Of a DNA stretch of 64,000 nucleotides, positions 46,907 to 57,374 are shown one piece after another. The notes under the pieces are model-generated. The model did not search any database. It had not been told where the DNA came from and worked only from the letters and a program-made list of their open reading frames with translations. Source of the stretch: Microbacterium sp. Root53 (GTDB lineage: Bacteria > Actinomycetota > Actinomycetes > Actinomycetales > Microbacteriaceae); assembly GCF_001426925.1 (NCBI RefSeq), contig NZ_LMFR01000026.1:30903-94902 (forward strand), in the 5' to 3' direction. The translations under genes and the position numbers were made by a program. Within the stretch, counting starts at the first letter, position 1, and each line of letters starts with the position of its first letter.

Positions 46907-47515
46907 TCAGGCGCGCGGCTCGAAGCCCGTGCCCTGCACCAGGCGCGCCGCGGGGGCGGGCGCCTCGGCCGAGCGCGGCTCGAACGACACCGTGACGGCG
47001 TTGTCGCCCTCGGCCACGATGGGCCACGGCACGTACAGGCTCGTCTGCGGTCCGGCGATGTCGAACCGCCCCAGGCAGAAGCCGTTCACGAACGTGACGC
47101 CCCGGTCGACGCCGTCGATCGCGAGGCGCGCGTCGCCGCGGCGCTGCGCGGCGAAGGAGCCTGAACGCGAGCGGCGCGACCGCGTCGAGCGCGGCGGTGT
47201 CCTCGTCCTCCCATGGCGCGAGTGCGTGCAGGTCGTCCAGGCGCGCGGTCCGGCTCGTGAAGCCGTGAACCAGCTGGCGCTCGTGCATGACCTGGCCGGT
47301 GATGCCCTTGCGCTCGCCGACCATCGGTCCGTAGTTGACGCGGCCGAGCGAGTCCACGACCAGATCGATGCGCACGGCGGAGCCGGCCGGGATCTCGGGC
47401 AGGTCCACGGAGAGCTCGGTGCCGGCGCCCGCGCCGACCAGGCGCCCGTCGGCGTACACCGCGATGCGGTCGGCGACGCCCGTGATCCGCAGCGCGTTCG
47501 CGGAGCACCTGCGCG
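46907..47515 (-). pseudogene. C-terminal remnant of a GH35-type beta-galactosidase, frameshifted
   Basis: The minus strand encodes the C-terminal jelly-roll part of a family 35 beta-galactosidase: ALRITGVADRIAVYADGRLV, RIDLVVDSLGRVNYGPMVGE, RKGITGQVMHERQLVHGF; then, in another frame, FVNGFCLGRFDIAGPQTSLY and VPWPIVAEGDNAVTVSFE. The frame changes at about 47161 (AGGCTCC where AGGGGCTCC would restore FRGSF), consistent with loss of two G. The whole catalytic domain is missing. The 5' end is joined at about 47515 to a fragment of a solute-binding protein. A true frameshift or a sequencing error both fit the single-site change, but the truncation is real. Confidence 0.85.
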
Positions 47516-47837
47516 GCATCGGCGGCGTCGCGCTCGGTGTGCTTCTCTCGGCGGTCTCGGCGCTGTCGATGTCGATCTTCCAAGCGTCGCCCTCGACCGA
47601 GGCCCAGGTGGCGCCGTGCTGCCACGCAAGCGCGGCGTACAGGGCCGGGTCGCCCAGCGTGGTCGCGCCGATGCGGACGTTCGGGTCGGCGGCCTTGACG
47701 GCCTCCGCGGCGGCGACGTACTCGTCCCACGTGGTGGGGACCTCGACGCCGTACTGCTCGAACAGGTCGGCGCGGCAGAAGAAGGACAGCACGCCCATGT
47801 CGAGCGGCACCGACCAGGTCGAGCCGGCGAACTGCGT
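47516..47837 (-). pseudogene. internal fragment of a sugar ABC solute-binding protein
   Basis: About 95 codons of a COG1653-type sugar-binding protein: FAGSTWSVPLDMGVLSFFCR, ADLFEQYGVEVPTTWDEYVA, then ASVEGDAWKIDIDSAE. It has no signal peptide, no lipobox and no C-terminal half. At its 5' edge (about 47837) it abuts, with no intergenic DNA, the truncated regulator on the other strand; at its 3' edge it runs into the galactosidase remnant through a short non-homologous stretch. Confidence 0.85.
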
Positions 47838-48751
47838 CCGAGGGGCGCGCGCGCCGCTCGCACGGCGGCGTCTCGCGCGTGGAGCAGCGTGCGGCGGATC
47901 GCCGCCCCGGCGGCACGTACGGTCTCGTGATGCCGCACGCCGAGTACTACTTCGGCGCGGTCATCGACGGGATCCGGGCCGCGGCCGCCGAGGCCGGCAC
48001 GCGCCTGACGCTCGGTGTCTCGGCGTACGACCTGCGCGTCGAGCGCCGACTGGTCGAGGGGCTGGTCGCGCGCGGCGCGGACGGTCTGATGATCGCCCCG
48101 ACCCCCGACTTCGACACGGGCGAGCTCAGCGACGAGACGCAGGAGTGGCTCGAGTCCATCCCGCTTCCGATCGTGCTGGTCGAGCGCCCGGTCCGCCCGG
48201 GCGGCCGCGCGTCGCAGTTCGACGGAGTGTGCTCCGCGCACGGCGTCGGGGCCGCGAACGCGGTGCGCCACCTGGTCGAGCTCGGGCACACGCGGATCGC
48301 GCTGGTCGCGGTGAAGGGCCCGAACACGCCCCTCGTCGCCGACGGCTACCGCGACGCGATCGCGCACTGCGGCGTGGAGTCGGTGGGGGAGGCGTACGAG
48401 AACCTCGCCGACCTGTCCGCCCTCGACGCCGAGGTCGCGTCGCTGATCGAGCGCGGCGCCACCGGCCTCCTGATCCTCAACGACCAGCTCGCGATGCGGC
48501 TGCTCGGGCGCCTCGAGGCCTTCGGGCGCCGCGTCCCCGACCGGCTGTCGGTGGTCTGCTACGACGACATCAGCGCGGAGCTGGCCCAGCCGGCGCTCAC
48601 GGCCGTGGCCCCGCAGAAGGAGCAGGTCGGACGCCGGGCGTTCGCGCTTCTGGCGAACCGGGTCGCGCGCGGCTCGGAGGCGGGCGGCGTGCAGCATGTG
48701 GCGCTCGTGCCGGAGCTGCGCGTGCGCGACTCCACGCGCGTCCCCGCCTGA
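47838..48751 (+). pseudogene. headless DeoR/LacI-type sugar regulator (sensor domain only)
   Basis: A full periplasmic-binding-protein-like sensor domain of the LacI/GalR type (GTYGLVMPHAEYYFGAVIDG, TPDFDTGELSDETQEW, SVVCYDDISAELAQPALTAV, ending ELRVRDSTRVP), about 285 residues. The DNA-binding part is gone: the frame opens with EGRARRSHGGVSRVEQR, which matches the last residues of a DeoR-type winged helix, then meets the junction. GTG at 47879 or ATG at 47930 could still start translation, but the product could not bind DNA by itself. No promoter is visible. Treated as a broken gene. Confidence 0.8.
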
Positions 48752-48776
48752 GCGGCCCGTCCGGACGAGTCGCGCG

Positions 48777-49262
48777 TCAGAGCGTGCGCGTCATGAATGT
48801 GGACAGCGGGTCCTCGGCGTAGCCGTCGAACGGACCGCACTCCACGAAGCCCTCCGCCGCGTACAGGCGGCGCGCGGGGATGAACCCGTCGTCGCTGCCG
48901 GTCTCGAGCCACAGCGAGGACAGGCCGCCGGCGCGCGCCTCCGCCACGATGTGGCGCAGGAGCGCCCGGGCCACGCCGCGTCCGAGGAACGCGTCGGCCG
49001 TGCGGAACGACTTGAGCTCGCCGCGGTCCGACGGCGCGCCGTGCGCGTCCCGCAGGCGCTTGAGGGCGGCGATGCCGGCGATCCGCTCGTCGATCCACGC
49101 GCTCCAGACCGTGACGTCCGGGGAGCACAGGGCATCGAGATCCAGGGCGTGGACGCTCTCGGCCGGCGTGTTGGCGTGCATCTGCGCGTGGTGGTGCGCG
49201 ATCAGCGCGCGCGTCGGCTCGCCCGACAGGTCGTCGATCCGGATCTCGATGCCGGCGGACAT
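48777..49262 (-). CDS. GNAT-family N-acetyltransferase
   Basis: 161 residues, single GNAT domain: IRIDDLSGEPTRALIAHHHAQMHANTPAESVHALDLDAL, VTVWSAWIDERIAGIAALK, then the acetyl-CoA loop RTADAFLGRGVARALLRHIV (motif A) and RLYAAEGFVECGPFDGY. The motif HHxxMxxxTPxxSxHALD marks the PhnO/YsnE-like subgroup. The ATG overlaps the stop of the upstream EamA gene by one base, and GGAGG lies 5 nt upstream. Substrate unknown; coupling to a DMT exporter hints at detoxification. Confidence 0.87.
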   Translation of the reverse strand: MSAGIEIRIDDLSGEPTRALIAHHHAQMHANTPAESVHALDLDALCSPDVTVWSAWIDERIAGIAALKRLRDAHGAPSDRGELKSFRTADAFLGRGVARALLRHIVAEARAGGLSSLWLETGSDDGFIPARRLYAAEGFVECGPFDGYAEDPLSTFMTRTL

Positions 49263-50203
49263 CAGCCCTCCACCGCGAACGGCTCGGGATCGCGCGGTGC
49301 GCGCGAGCCCCACGCCAGCAGCGCCAGCCCGGCGCCCAGCACCACCAGTCCGAGCACCGAGAGCGGGGCGAGGCGTTCGGCAAGCACCACGACGCCCAGG
49401 ATGCTCGCGGTCAGCGGCTCGGCCAGGGTGAGCGTCGCGGCGGTCGCCGCCTTCAGCCCGCCCAGGCCCGACGTGAACAGGGCGTAGGCCGCCGCGATGG
49501 TGGCGAGGCCGAGCCACAGCGCCATGCCCGCGCCGGCGGGATCCGTCAGCCAGGCGACATCCGTGAACGGCAGCGCGACCAGCGCGATCGCGGCGGAGCC
49601 GCCGCCCATCCCTCCGACCACCGTGAGCGGATGCCATCCGGCGTCGAGCAGCCGGCGCTGCGCGACGGCGATCACGGCGAACGACGCGCCCGCCCCGAGC
49701 GCCGCGGCGATGCCGACCGCGTCCGCGGAGCCCCCCGCGCTGCCCCCGAAGCCGAGGAGGGCGACGCCGAGCGTCGACAGCGCCGTGGCGGAGCCCCACA
49801 GCAGGCCCGGCGCCTTGCGGGTCAGCGCCCACTCGAGCAGGCCCGCGAGGACGGGTGCCGATCCCAGGGCGATGACCGTGCTGACGGCGACGCCGTTGAG
49901 TGACGTGCCAAGGAAGAACAGCGGCTGGTACACGAACAGCGACACGGCGGTGGCGGCCATGAGCGCCACGGCCCCCGGGGTCAGCCGGGGACGGGGCGCA
50001 TCCGGCCGGCGCGCACGGCGGCGTCGCGCCGCGATCGCGGTGACGAGCGCGAGCGCCGTGCCGCCGATCAGGAGGCGCATCACCCCGACCGAGAAGGGGG
50101 TGGTGTCGTCCGGGCCGAGGGCCTGCGCGGTGCCCGTGGTGCCGAACAGCAGGGCCGCCACGAGCACGGCGATCACGGCGGGTCCGGATGCGGGGGAGGG
50201 CAC
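49262..50203 (-). CDS. EamA/DMT-family transporter
   Basis: 313 residues with ten membrane helices in two EamA repeats (about 8-145 and 155-300): AVIAVLVAALLFGTTGTAQAL, VALMAATAVSLFVYQPLFFLG, GIAAALGAGASFAVIAVAQRR, LGLATIAAAYALFTSGLGGL, LTLAEPLTASILGVVVLAERL. The GTG at 50203 follows a CAGAAT box by 7 nt. The family exports metabolites or amino acids; the cargo is not evident. Co-transcribed with the GNAT gene. Confidence 0.88.
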   Translation of the reverse strand: MPSPASGPAVIAVLVAALLFGTTGTAQALGPDDTTPFSVGVMRLLIGGTALALVTAIAARRRRARRPDAPRPRLTPGAVALMAATAVSLFVYQPLFFLGTSLNGVAVSTVIALGSAPVLAGLLEWALTRKAPGLLWGSATALSTLGVALLGFGGSAGGSADAVGIAAALGAGASFAVIAVAQRRLLDAGWHPLTVVGGMGGGSAAIALVALPFTDVAWLTDPAGAGMALWLGLATIAAAYALFTSGLGGLKAATAATLTLAEPLTASILGVVVLAERLAPLSVLGLVVLGAGLALLAWGSRAPRDPEPFAVEG

Positions 50204-50285
50204 GCTCTCGATTCTGTCCCATGTGAGACCGCTCCCCGCGCCACGAGGTCGCCGCGACACCGGGGGTTTCCCATCCCGCACGTCC

Positions 50286-50291
50286 TAGGCT
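50286..50291 (+). promoter_or_regulatory. -10 box of leaderless cysS
   Basis: TAGGCT, 6 nt before the GTG at 50298. Confidence 0.5.
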
Positions 50292-50297
50292 TGACGC

Positions 50298-51683
50298 GTG
50301 ACCGTCCGCATCTACGACTCCCGCGCCCAGGCCCTGCGCGACTTCGTCCCGCTCATCCCCGGGAACGTGACGATGTACGTGTGCGGCCCCACCGTGCAGT
50401 CGGGCCCGCACGTCGGTCACCTCCGCGGAGCGCTCGCGTTCGATCTGCTGCGGCGCTGGCTCGCGCACCGCTTCGGCCGCGTCACGCTCGTCCGCAACGT
50501 CACCGACATCGACGACAAGGTCCTCGACAACGCGACGCCCGACGAGCCCTGGTGGGCCCTGGCGTACCGCGTCGAGCAGGAGTTCTCCGCGGCATATGCC
50601 GCGATCGGCATCCTCCCTCCCACGTACGAGCCGCGCGCGACCGCGTCCATCCCGCAGATGCAGGAGATCATCGCGCGACTGATCGAGCGCGGACACGCGT
50701 ACGCCTCGGCGGGCGACGTGTACTTCGACGTGCGCTCGTGGCCGGAGTACGGCTCGCTCACGCGCCAGTCGCTCGACGCCATGGAGCCGGCCGCCGACGC
50801 GGATCCGCGCGGCAAGCGCGACCCGCGTGACTTCGCCCTGTGGAAGGGCGCCAAGCCCGACGAGCCCGCGGATGCCACGTGGGACTCCCCGTGGGGCCCG
50901 GGCCGCCCCGGCTGGCACATCGAGTGCTCCGCGATGTCCCGCCGGTACCTCGGACCCGAGTTCGACATCCACGGCGGCGGCCTCGACCTGCGCTTCCCGC
51001 ACCACGAGAACGAGATCGCCCAGTCGACCGCCGCGGGCGACGCGTTCGCGCGCTTCTGGGTGCACAACGGGCTCGTCACGGTCGAGGGCCAGAAGATGTC
51101 GAAGTCGCTCGGCAACTTCACGCTCGCGGCCGACCTGCTCGAGCGGCGTCCCGCGCCCGTCATCCGCTACGCGCTGGCCGCCGCCCACTACCGCTCGAAC
51201 CTCGACATCTCGGATCGCGCGCTCGACGAGGCCGCCTCGGCCCTCGAGCGCATCACGGGCTTCCTCGAGCGCGCCGCGCGCACGCTGGGAGACCCGGATG
51301 CCGCCGCCGACGTCCCCGAGGCGTTCGGCGCCGCCATGGACGACGACCTCGGGATCCCCCAGGCGCTCGCCGTGGTGCACGACGTCGTGCGGGCCGGGAA
51401 CACGGCCCTCGACGCGGGCGACCGCGACGCCCTGCGCGCCGCCTATGACGGCGTGGCCGCCATGGTCCGCGTGCTCGGCCTCGACGCGGTCGCGGCGGAG
51501 CAGGGCGCGTCGCGGTCGGACGCCGCGCTCGCGGCGCTCGTCGACGCGCTGATCTCGCAGCGCGCCGAGGCCCGCGCATCCAAGGACTGGGCGAGCGCCG
51601 ACCGCATCCGCGACCTGTTCGCGGCCGCGGGCGTCGCCCTCGAAGACACAACTGACGGAACAGTCTGGAGTATCAATGGTTAA
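50298..51683 (+). CDS. cysS: cysteinyl-tRNA synthetase
   Basis: 461 residues. HIGH-like [10 protein letters not shown], zinc ligands in [16 protein letters not shown] and HHENE, and KMSKS in [11 protein letters not shown]. The C-terminal DALR and anticodon domains are present, so this is CysRS and not the shorter mycothiol ligase MshC. rlmB overlaps its end by 8 nt. In Mycobacterium cysS follows ispF directly; here about 3.4 kb of accessory DNA intervenes. Confidence 0.97.
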   Translation: MTVRIYDSRAQALRDFVPLIPGNVTMYVCGPTVQSGPHVGHLRGALAFDLLRRWLAHRFGRVTLVRNVTDIDDKVLDNATPDEPWWALAYRVEQEFSAAYAAIGILPPTYEPRATASIPQMQEIIARLIERGHAYASAGDVYFDVRSWPEYGSLTRQSLDAMEPAADADPRGKRDPRDFALWKGAKPDEPADATWDSPWGPGRPGWHIECSAMSRRYLGPEFDIHGGGLDLRFPHHENEIAQSTAAGDAFARFWVHNGLVTVEGQKMSKSLGNFTLAADLLERRPAPVIRYALAAAHYRSNLDISDRALDEAASALERITGFLERAARTLGDPDAAADVPEAFGAAMDDDLGIPQALAVVHDVVRAGNTALDAGDRDALRAAYDGVAAMVRVLGLDAVAAEQGASRSDAALAALVDALISQRAEARASKDWASADRIRDLFAAAGVALEDTTDGTVWSING

Positions 51684-52653
51684 GCCTGGCCGCCCCGGCG
51701 CAAGCCGCGGGAAGAAGAAGGGCCCCGTCAAGGGCACCGGCGGTCACAGCCGCAAGGCGCTCGAGGGCAAGGGGCCCACCCCGAAGGCCGAGGACCGCGT
51801 CTATCACGTGGCCCACAAGCGCAAGCAGGCCGCGGAGCGTCTCGCCGCGAAGCGCGGCCAGACGCAGAAGCCCACGCGCGCGCCGCGCGCCAAGGGGGAC
51901 AGCGACATCGAGTTCGTCACCGGCCGCAACTCGGTGCTCGAGGCGCTGCGTGCCAAGATCCCCGCGACGGCCTTCTACATCGCCCAGCGCGTGGAGATGG
52001 ACGACCGCGTCAAGGAGATGCTCGCGATCGCCAAGAACCGCGAGATCCCGATGCTCGAGGTGACGCGCCCCGAGCTCGACCGCATGGCGGGCTTCGACGG
52101 CGTGCACCAGGGCGTCGCGCTCAAGGTGCCCCCGTACGAGTACGCGCACCCGCAGGATCTGCTCGAGGAGATCATCGAGAGCGGTCGGACGCCGCTGCTC
52201 GTGGCGCTGGACGGCGTCACCGACTCGCGCAACCTCGGCGCGATCGTCCGCTCGACCGCCGCGTTCGGCGGCCAGGGCGTGATCATCCCGCAGCGCCGCT
52301 CGGCGGGCATGAACTCCGGCGCCTGGAAGACCAGCGCCGGCGCGGCCGCCCGCATCCCGGTCGCGATGGCGACGAACCTCACGTCCATGCTGAAGGACTT
52401 CAAGAAGCAGGGCGTGTTCGTGCTCGGGCTCGACGGCGGCGGCGACGTGTCGCTTCCGCAGCTCGCGCTCGCCGACCGCCCGGTCGTCGTGGTGGTGGGC
52501 AGCGAGGGCAAGGGACTGTCGCGCCTGGTCACCGAGACCTGCGACCAGATCGTCTCGATCCCGATCTCGTCGGCGACCGAGTCGCTCAACGCCGGCATCG
52601 CCGCGTCGGTCGCGCTCTACCAGATCGCCACCGTCCGGGCGGCGCAGGAGTAG
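51676..52653 (+). CDS. rlmB: 23S rRNA (guanosine-2'-O)-methyltransferase RlmB (SpoU family)
   Basis: 325 residues. A basic Lys/Gly/Arg-rich N-terminal tail (about 1-70) precedes the substrate-binding domain ([17 protein letters not shown]) and a knotted SpoU methyltransferase domain with [38 protein letters not shown] and [21 protein letters not shown] (the three SPOUT motifs). Methylates the equivalent of G2251 in the ribosomal P-loop. Starts inside the end of cysS, so they are coupled. Confidence 0.94.
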   Translation: MVKPGRPGASRGKKKGPVKGTGGHSRKALEGKGPTPKAEDRVYHVAHKRKQAAERLAAKRGQTQKPTRAPRAKGDSDIEFVTGRNSVLEALRAKIPATAFYIAQRVEMDDRVKEMLAIAKNREIPMLEVTRPELDRMAGFDGVHQGVALKVPPYEYAHPQDLLEEIIESGRTPLLVALDGVTDSRNLGAIVRSTAAFGGQGVIIPQRRSAGMNSGAWKTSAGAAARIPVAMATNLTSMLKDFKKQGVFVLGLDGGGDVSLPQLALADRPVVVVVGSEGKGLSRLVTETCDQIVSIPISSATESLNAGIAASVALYQIATVRAAQE

Positions 52654-52732
52654 TCTCCGGAGCGGCCGGGAATCACGGATCCATCCACCCGGTTGCAGTG
52701 CTCGGAACATCCACCCCGAGGAAAGGGAGCTC

Positions 52733-53374
52733 ATGGCCCGCATCGCCGTCATCGGAGGCACCGGCTACGCCGGCGGCCACATCGTGAAGGAGGCCGCGGA
52801 GCGCGGCCACACCGTCGTCTCGGTCGCCCGCAAGGTGCCGTCCACCCGCGTCCCGGGGGTGACCTACCTCGAGGGCTCGCTGCTCGACGCCACCAGCCTC
52901 GCCGCGGAGCTCGTCGGCGTGGACGCGGTCGTCGTGACCGTGGCGCCGCGCGGCGACATGGAGGGGCGCGTGCGCGGGGGCATCGCGCAGCTCGCGGAGG
53001 CTCTGCCGGAGGGCACCCGCCTCGGCGTGATCGGCGGCGCGGGCGGCAGCCTGGTGGCCGAGGGCGGCCCCCGCCTGGTCGATGCGGGGTCCTTCCCCGA
53101 CGAGTTCAAGCCCGAGGCGCTCGAGATGATCGGCGTGCTCGACGACCTGAAGGCGTCGGACGAGGGCCTCGACTGGTTCTTCGTGCACCCGGCCGCGGGC
53201 TTCGGCGGCTTCGCGCCCGGCGAGCGCACCGGCTCGTACCGCACGGGCGGCGAGGTGCTCGTGACGGGCGAGGACGGCCAGTCCTACATCTCGGGCGACG
53301 ACTTCGCGATCGCGGTCGTCGACGAGATCGAGAACCCGCGCCACCGCCGCACGAACTTCACGGTCGGCTACTGA
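52733..53374 (+). CDS. NAD(P)-binding oxidoreductase (short, atypical SDR)
   Basis: 213 residues: IAVIGGTGYAGGHIVKEAAERG (GxxGxxG), VARKVPS, then VVTVAPRGDMEGRVRGGIAQL and LGVIGGAGGSLVAEGGPRL. This is the YwnB/NmrA-like group lacking the YxxxK catalytic pair of classical SDRs. A strong AAAGGGAG site precedes the ATG. Monocistronic between rlmB and a terminator. Substrate unknown. Confidence 0.85.
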   Translation: MARIAVIGGTGYAGGHIVKEAAERGHTVVSVARKVPSTRVPGVTYLEGSLLDATSLAAELVGVDAVVVTVAPRGDMEGRVRGGIAQLAEALPEGTRLGVIGGAGGSLVAEGGPRLVDAGSFPDEFKPEALEMIGVLDDLKASDEGLDWFFVHPAAGFGGFAPGERTGSYRTGGEVLVTGEDGQSYISGDDFAIAVVDEIENPRHRRTNFTVGY

Positions 53375-53386
53375 TCCGACCTCGCC

Positions 53387-53418
53387 ACTGGCGCGGCCTC
53401 AGACGAGGTCGCGCCAGT
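53387..53418. terminator. bidirectional terminator overlapping the DUF4032 stop codon
   Basis: ACTGGCGCG/CGCGCCAGT and CCTC/GAGG stems around an AGAC loop; one mismatch. Confidence 0.65.
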
Positions 53419-54682
53419 CGCGTTCCGGCGACAGGGTCCCCGTGGGCGCCGTGAGCGTCTCGGTCAGCGGCCCCATGATCGTGGCCTCGTCGCGGCGGTG
53501 GCGCAGCACGTCGCCGATGTAGCTCGTCAGGACCTCCGCGAGGGGCACGGAGGCCTCGCGCTTCTCCTCCAGGAACCACCGGTGCTCGAGCACCTGGTGG
53601 TAGACCTCGGCGGGCTCCAGCTTGGCGCGCAGCTCGAACGGGATGGCCCTCACGACCGGCTCGAAGGCCTCGGTCAGCCACTCGTGCGCGGCGAGCTCCT
53701 CCTCGTCCTCCGAGCGCCCGGAGCGCACACGGAACTCGTCAAGGTCGTTGAGCAGGCGGCGCGCCTGATTCTCCTCGACGTCGAGGCCCGTGAGGCGGAT
53801 GAGCCGCCGCGTGTGGTGGCCGGCGTCCACGACCTTCGGCTGAATGGACACGCGCGTGCCGTCGCCGGTGGTCTGGATGGCCATCTCGTCGATGTCGAAC
53901 CCCAGCTCGTTGAGGTGGCGCACCCGCTCCGTGATCCGCCACGCCTCGCTCACCGAGAAGGTCTGCTGCTCGTGCAGCGCCCGCCACAGCGCGCGGTACG
54001 CCGACACGATGCCGTCGGCGACCGCGATGGGGTCGACGCCGCCTTCGAGGCGGCCGCTGGCGGCGAGGTCCATGATCTCGCCCGCGATGTTGGTGCGGGC
54101 GAGGTCCAGGTCGTGCTCCCGCTGGCCGTCGGTGAGCCCGTTCTCGTGCAGCTCGCCGGTCTCGGCGTCCACGAGATACGCCGCGAACGCGCCCGCGTCG
54201 CGCCGGAACAGCGTGTTGGACAGCGACACGTCGCCCCAGTAGAAGCCGACGTTGTGCAGGCGCACGAGCAGCAGCGCGAGCGCATCCACCAGGCGCGTCG
54301 CGGTGTCCGGGCGCAGCGCGTGCGTGAAGAGCGCGCGGTACGGCATCGAGAACTGCAGGTGCGCGGTCACGAGCGCGGCCGGCAGGGGAGTGCCGTCCTC
54401 GGTCGCACGGCCCGCGATGACGGCGACGCGGCGCACGCACGGCACATCCAGCCGGTGCAGGCTCCCGAGCATCTCGTACTCGCGCTGGGCCATGGCCGCG
54501 GTGGTCTCCTTGACCGCCACGACATGCCCCGACAGCTCGCTGAACCGCACCACGTGGCGCGAGATGCCCTTGGGCAGCTTGACGATCGCGCTGGCGGGCC
54601 AGTCCTCGAGGCGCGTGCTCCAGGGCAGGGTGAGCAGCTGCGGGTCGAACTCGGCCGCCGTGATGTGCAGGGACTCCGACAC
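53399..54682 (-). CDS. DUF4032 protein with kinase-like fold
   Basis: 427 residues. The N-terminal half looks like a RIO/lipopolysaccharide-kinase-type fold: HVVAVKETTAAMAQREYEML (Lys and Glu), GFYWGDVSLSNTLF (catalytic-loop-like D...N), and AAYLVDAETGELH (the DFG-equivalent Asp). The C-terminal half (about 270-420) is the helical DUF4032 part. The usual HxD is WGD. The GTG start has GGAGAACC upstream. It lies behind a sugar ABC ATPase gene with a hairpin between. Whether it phosphorylates anything is unknown. Confidence 0.75.
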   Translation of the reverse strand: MSESLHITAAEFDPQLLTLPWSTRLEDWPASAIVKLPKGISRHVVRFSELSGHVVAVKETTAAMAQREYEMLGSLHRLDVPCVRRVAVIAGRATEDGTPLPAALVTAHLQFSMPYRALFTHALRPDTATRLVDALALLLVRLHNVGFYWGDVSLSNTLFRRDAGAFAAYLVDAETGELHENGLTDGQREHDLDLARTNIAGEIMDLAASGRLEGGVDPIAVADGIVSAYRALWRALHEQQTFSVSEAWRITERVRHLNELGFDIDEMAIQTTGDGTRVSIQPKVVDAGHHTRRLIRLTGLDVEENQARRLLNDLDEFRVRSGRSEDEEELAAHEWLTEAFEPVVRAIPFELRAKLEPAEVYHQVLEHRWFLEEKREASVPLAEVLTSYIGDVLRHRRDEATIMGPLTETLTAPTGTLSPERDWRDLV

Positions 54683-54721
54683 GGTTCTCCAGGGGACGGG
54701 GACGGGGGCGGGAAAGCGGGA

Positions 54722-54755
54722 CGGCGCGGACGGATCCGAGGATCCGCCCGCGCCG
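54722..54755 (-). terminator. terminator after the sugar ABC ATPase gene
   Basis: CGGCGCGG/CCGCGCCG and CGGATC/GATCCG stem with a single mismatch and CGAG loop. Confidence 0.65.
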
Positions 54756-54771
54756 CCGGGATCGCGAGGGG

Positions 54772-55872
<1,101 letters not shown>

Positions 55873-56130
55873 TTCTTCTCCTTCACCGGCAGGTACGTGC
55901 CGGACGATCCGTAGTGATGGATGCGACGGCCGCAGCCGCCGCAGACCCGCCGTTGGGTCTGGATCAGTATGGCATGCCCCGGGCGCGGTGCCGTGCGCCG
56001 GGCGTGTCGCGCGACCCGCGGGCCTCCCGGGATGGCCGTCCCGTCTGGGTTTCTCCCAGCCGCCCTGACTAGCATCGAGGGCGTTGTCGCCGCGCTCTGC
56101 GGCTGACCTGATCCACCTTCGAGAGGTTGC

Positions 56131-57090
56131 ATGTCGAGCGACGAGACGGGCCAGACGCCCGCATCCGGCCCCGCAGCGGACCCGCGAGAGGACGATTCTC
56201 GCGGCCGTCGTGAGGCCGTCCGCGAGAAGGCGCAGCAGGTCAAGGCGCGGCAGTCGCGCAACCGCGTTCTGCGCCGGTCGGCGATCGTGCTGGCCGTCGT
56301 CGCCGCCGTCGCGGCCATCGCCTTCGCGGTGACCAGCGTGGTCGTTCCGACGATGACCGCCCCGACTCAGAACCCGACGGGTCTCGTGCATGACGGCGTC
56401 GTGGTCGACCAGGCGATGCTGCAGGCCGGCGAGCGCGACGCCGAGCAGACCGAGGAGCCCGCGGAGACACCGGCGCCCGAGGAGACCCCGGGCGCCGAGC
56501 CGATCGCGATCCACGTCTACGTCGACTACCTCTCGCAGGGCGCGGGGGACTTCCAGCGCGTGAACCAGGCGCAGCTGACCCAGTGGGTCGAGCAGGGAGC
56601 CGTCGAGCTGGTGTACCACCCGGTCGCGCTGCTGACCTCGAAGTCCAACGGCACCAAGTACTCGCAGCGCGCGGCGGGCGCCGCCGCGTGCGTGTTCGAG
56701 CACGCGCCCGAGGCGTTCCCCGCCTTCAACCACGAGCTGCTCACCAACCAGCCCGCGGTCGACAGCGACGGCTACGCCGACTCGGAGCTCGCCGACCGCG
56801 CGATCGCGACCGGCGCCGAGGACACCAAGACGGTCCGCGCCTGCATCGAGGACGAGGACTACTTCGCGTGGGCCCGCGAGGCGACCGAGCGCGCGCTCAA
56901 CGAGCCGCTGCCCGGCACCGACGGGGTCACGCTCACGGGTGCGCCCATGATCCTGGTGAACGGCGAGCCCTACGTCGGCTCGCTCGACAAGCCCGAGGAG
57001 TTCGCGGCGTTCCTGCTCGCGGTCGACAGCGAGGCGTACCTCCAGACCGCCGCGCCCGAGGAGCCCGAGGGCGAGTCCGAGGGGGAGTGA
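56131..57090 (+). CDS. membrane-anchored thioredoxin-fold (DsbA-like) protein without CxxC
   Basis: 319 residues: charged cytosolic N-terminus (1-48), one membrane helix (about 49-72), an acidic Pro/Glu/Thr linker (about 100-122), then a DsbA-type thioredoxin domain (about 123-305: IAIHVYVDYLSQGAGDFQRV; VELVYHPVALL; TGAPMILVNGEPYVG with the cis-Pro). Where DsbA has CPYC this protein reads SQGAGD, so it cannot do thiol chemistry there. The ATG has GAGAGG upstream. Related proteins in actinobacteria have the same loss; a chaperone or binding role is inferred. Confidence 0.8.
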   Translation: MSSDETGQTPASGPAADPREDDSRGRREAVREKAQQVKARQSRNRVLRRSAIVLAVVAAVAAIAFAVTSVVVPTMTAPTQNPTGLVHDGVVVDQAMLQAGERDAEQTEEPAETPAPEETPGAEPIAIHVYVDYLSQGAGDFQRVNQAQLTQWVEQGAVELVYHPVALLTSKSNGTKYSQRAAGAAACVFEHAPEAFPAFNHELLTNQPAVDSDGYADSELADRAIATGAEDTKTVRACIEDEDYFAWAREATERALNEPLPGTDGVTLTGAPMILVNGEPYVGSLDKPEEFAAFLLAVDSEAYLQTAAPEEPEGESEGE

Positions 57091-57116
57091 CCCCTCCGGG
57101 GCGCGGCCCCGCTCGG

Positions 57117-57122
57117 TATGCT
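57117..57122 (+). promoter_or_regulatory. -10 box for tRNA-Thr(UGU)
   Basis: TATGCT, 22 nt before the tRNA. Confidence 0.45.
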
Positions 57123-57144
57123 CGACTGGTCCTCGCGGACAGTC

Positions 57145-57220
57145 GCCGGCTTAGCTCAGTTGGTAGAGCACCTGTCTTGTAAACAGGGGGTCATCGGTTC
57201 GAACCCGGTAGCCGGCACCA
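57145..57220 (+). tRNA. tRNA-Thr, anticodon TGT
   Basis: Acceptor GCCGGCT/AGCCGGC, anticodon stem CCTGT/ACAGG with loop CTTGTAA, T-arm ATCGG-TTCGAAC-CCGGT, discriminator A, and CCA encoded (57218-57220), unlike the other two tRNAs here. Confidence 0.95.
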
Positions 57221-57374
57221 CACTCCCCCTCTCGCGCGTCGGTCCGCGCCGGATCGTCCGGTAGCATCGACGCACTCGATCACCCACCGAGTCGCGGCCG
57301 TTCCCCGCGTCGGGCCGACCCCCGTCGCGTCGGCGGTCCTCCACGACCCGCTTCAATGACGAAGGGTGATCCGC

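Noticed and set aside
50298..51683. Mycothiol ligase MshC
   Set aside because: Related to CysRS, but this protein has the DALR and C-terminal anticodon region and follows the carD/ispDF-rlmB synteny of cysS.
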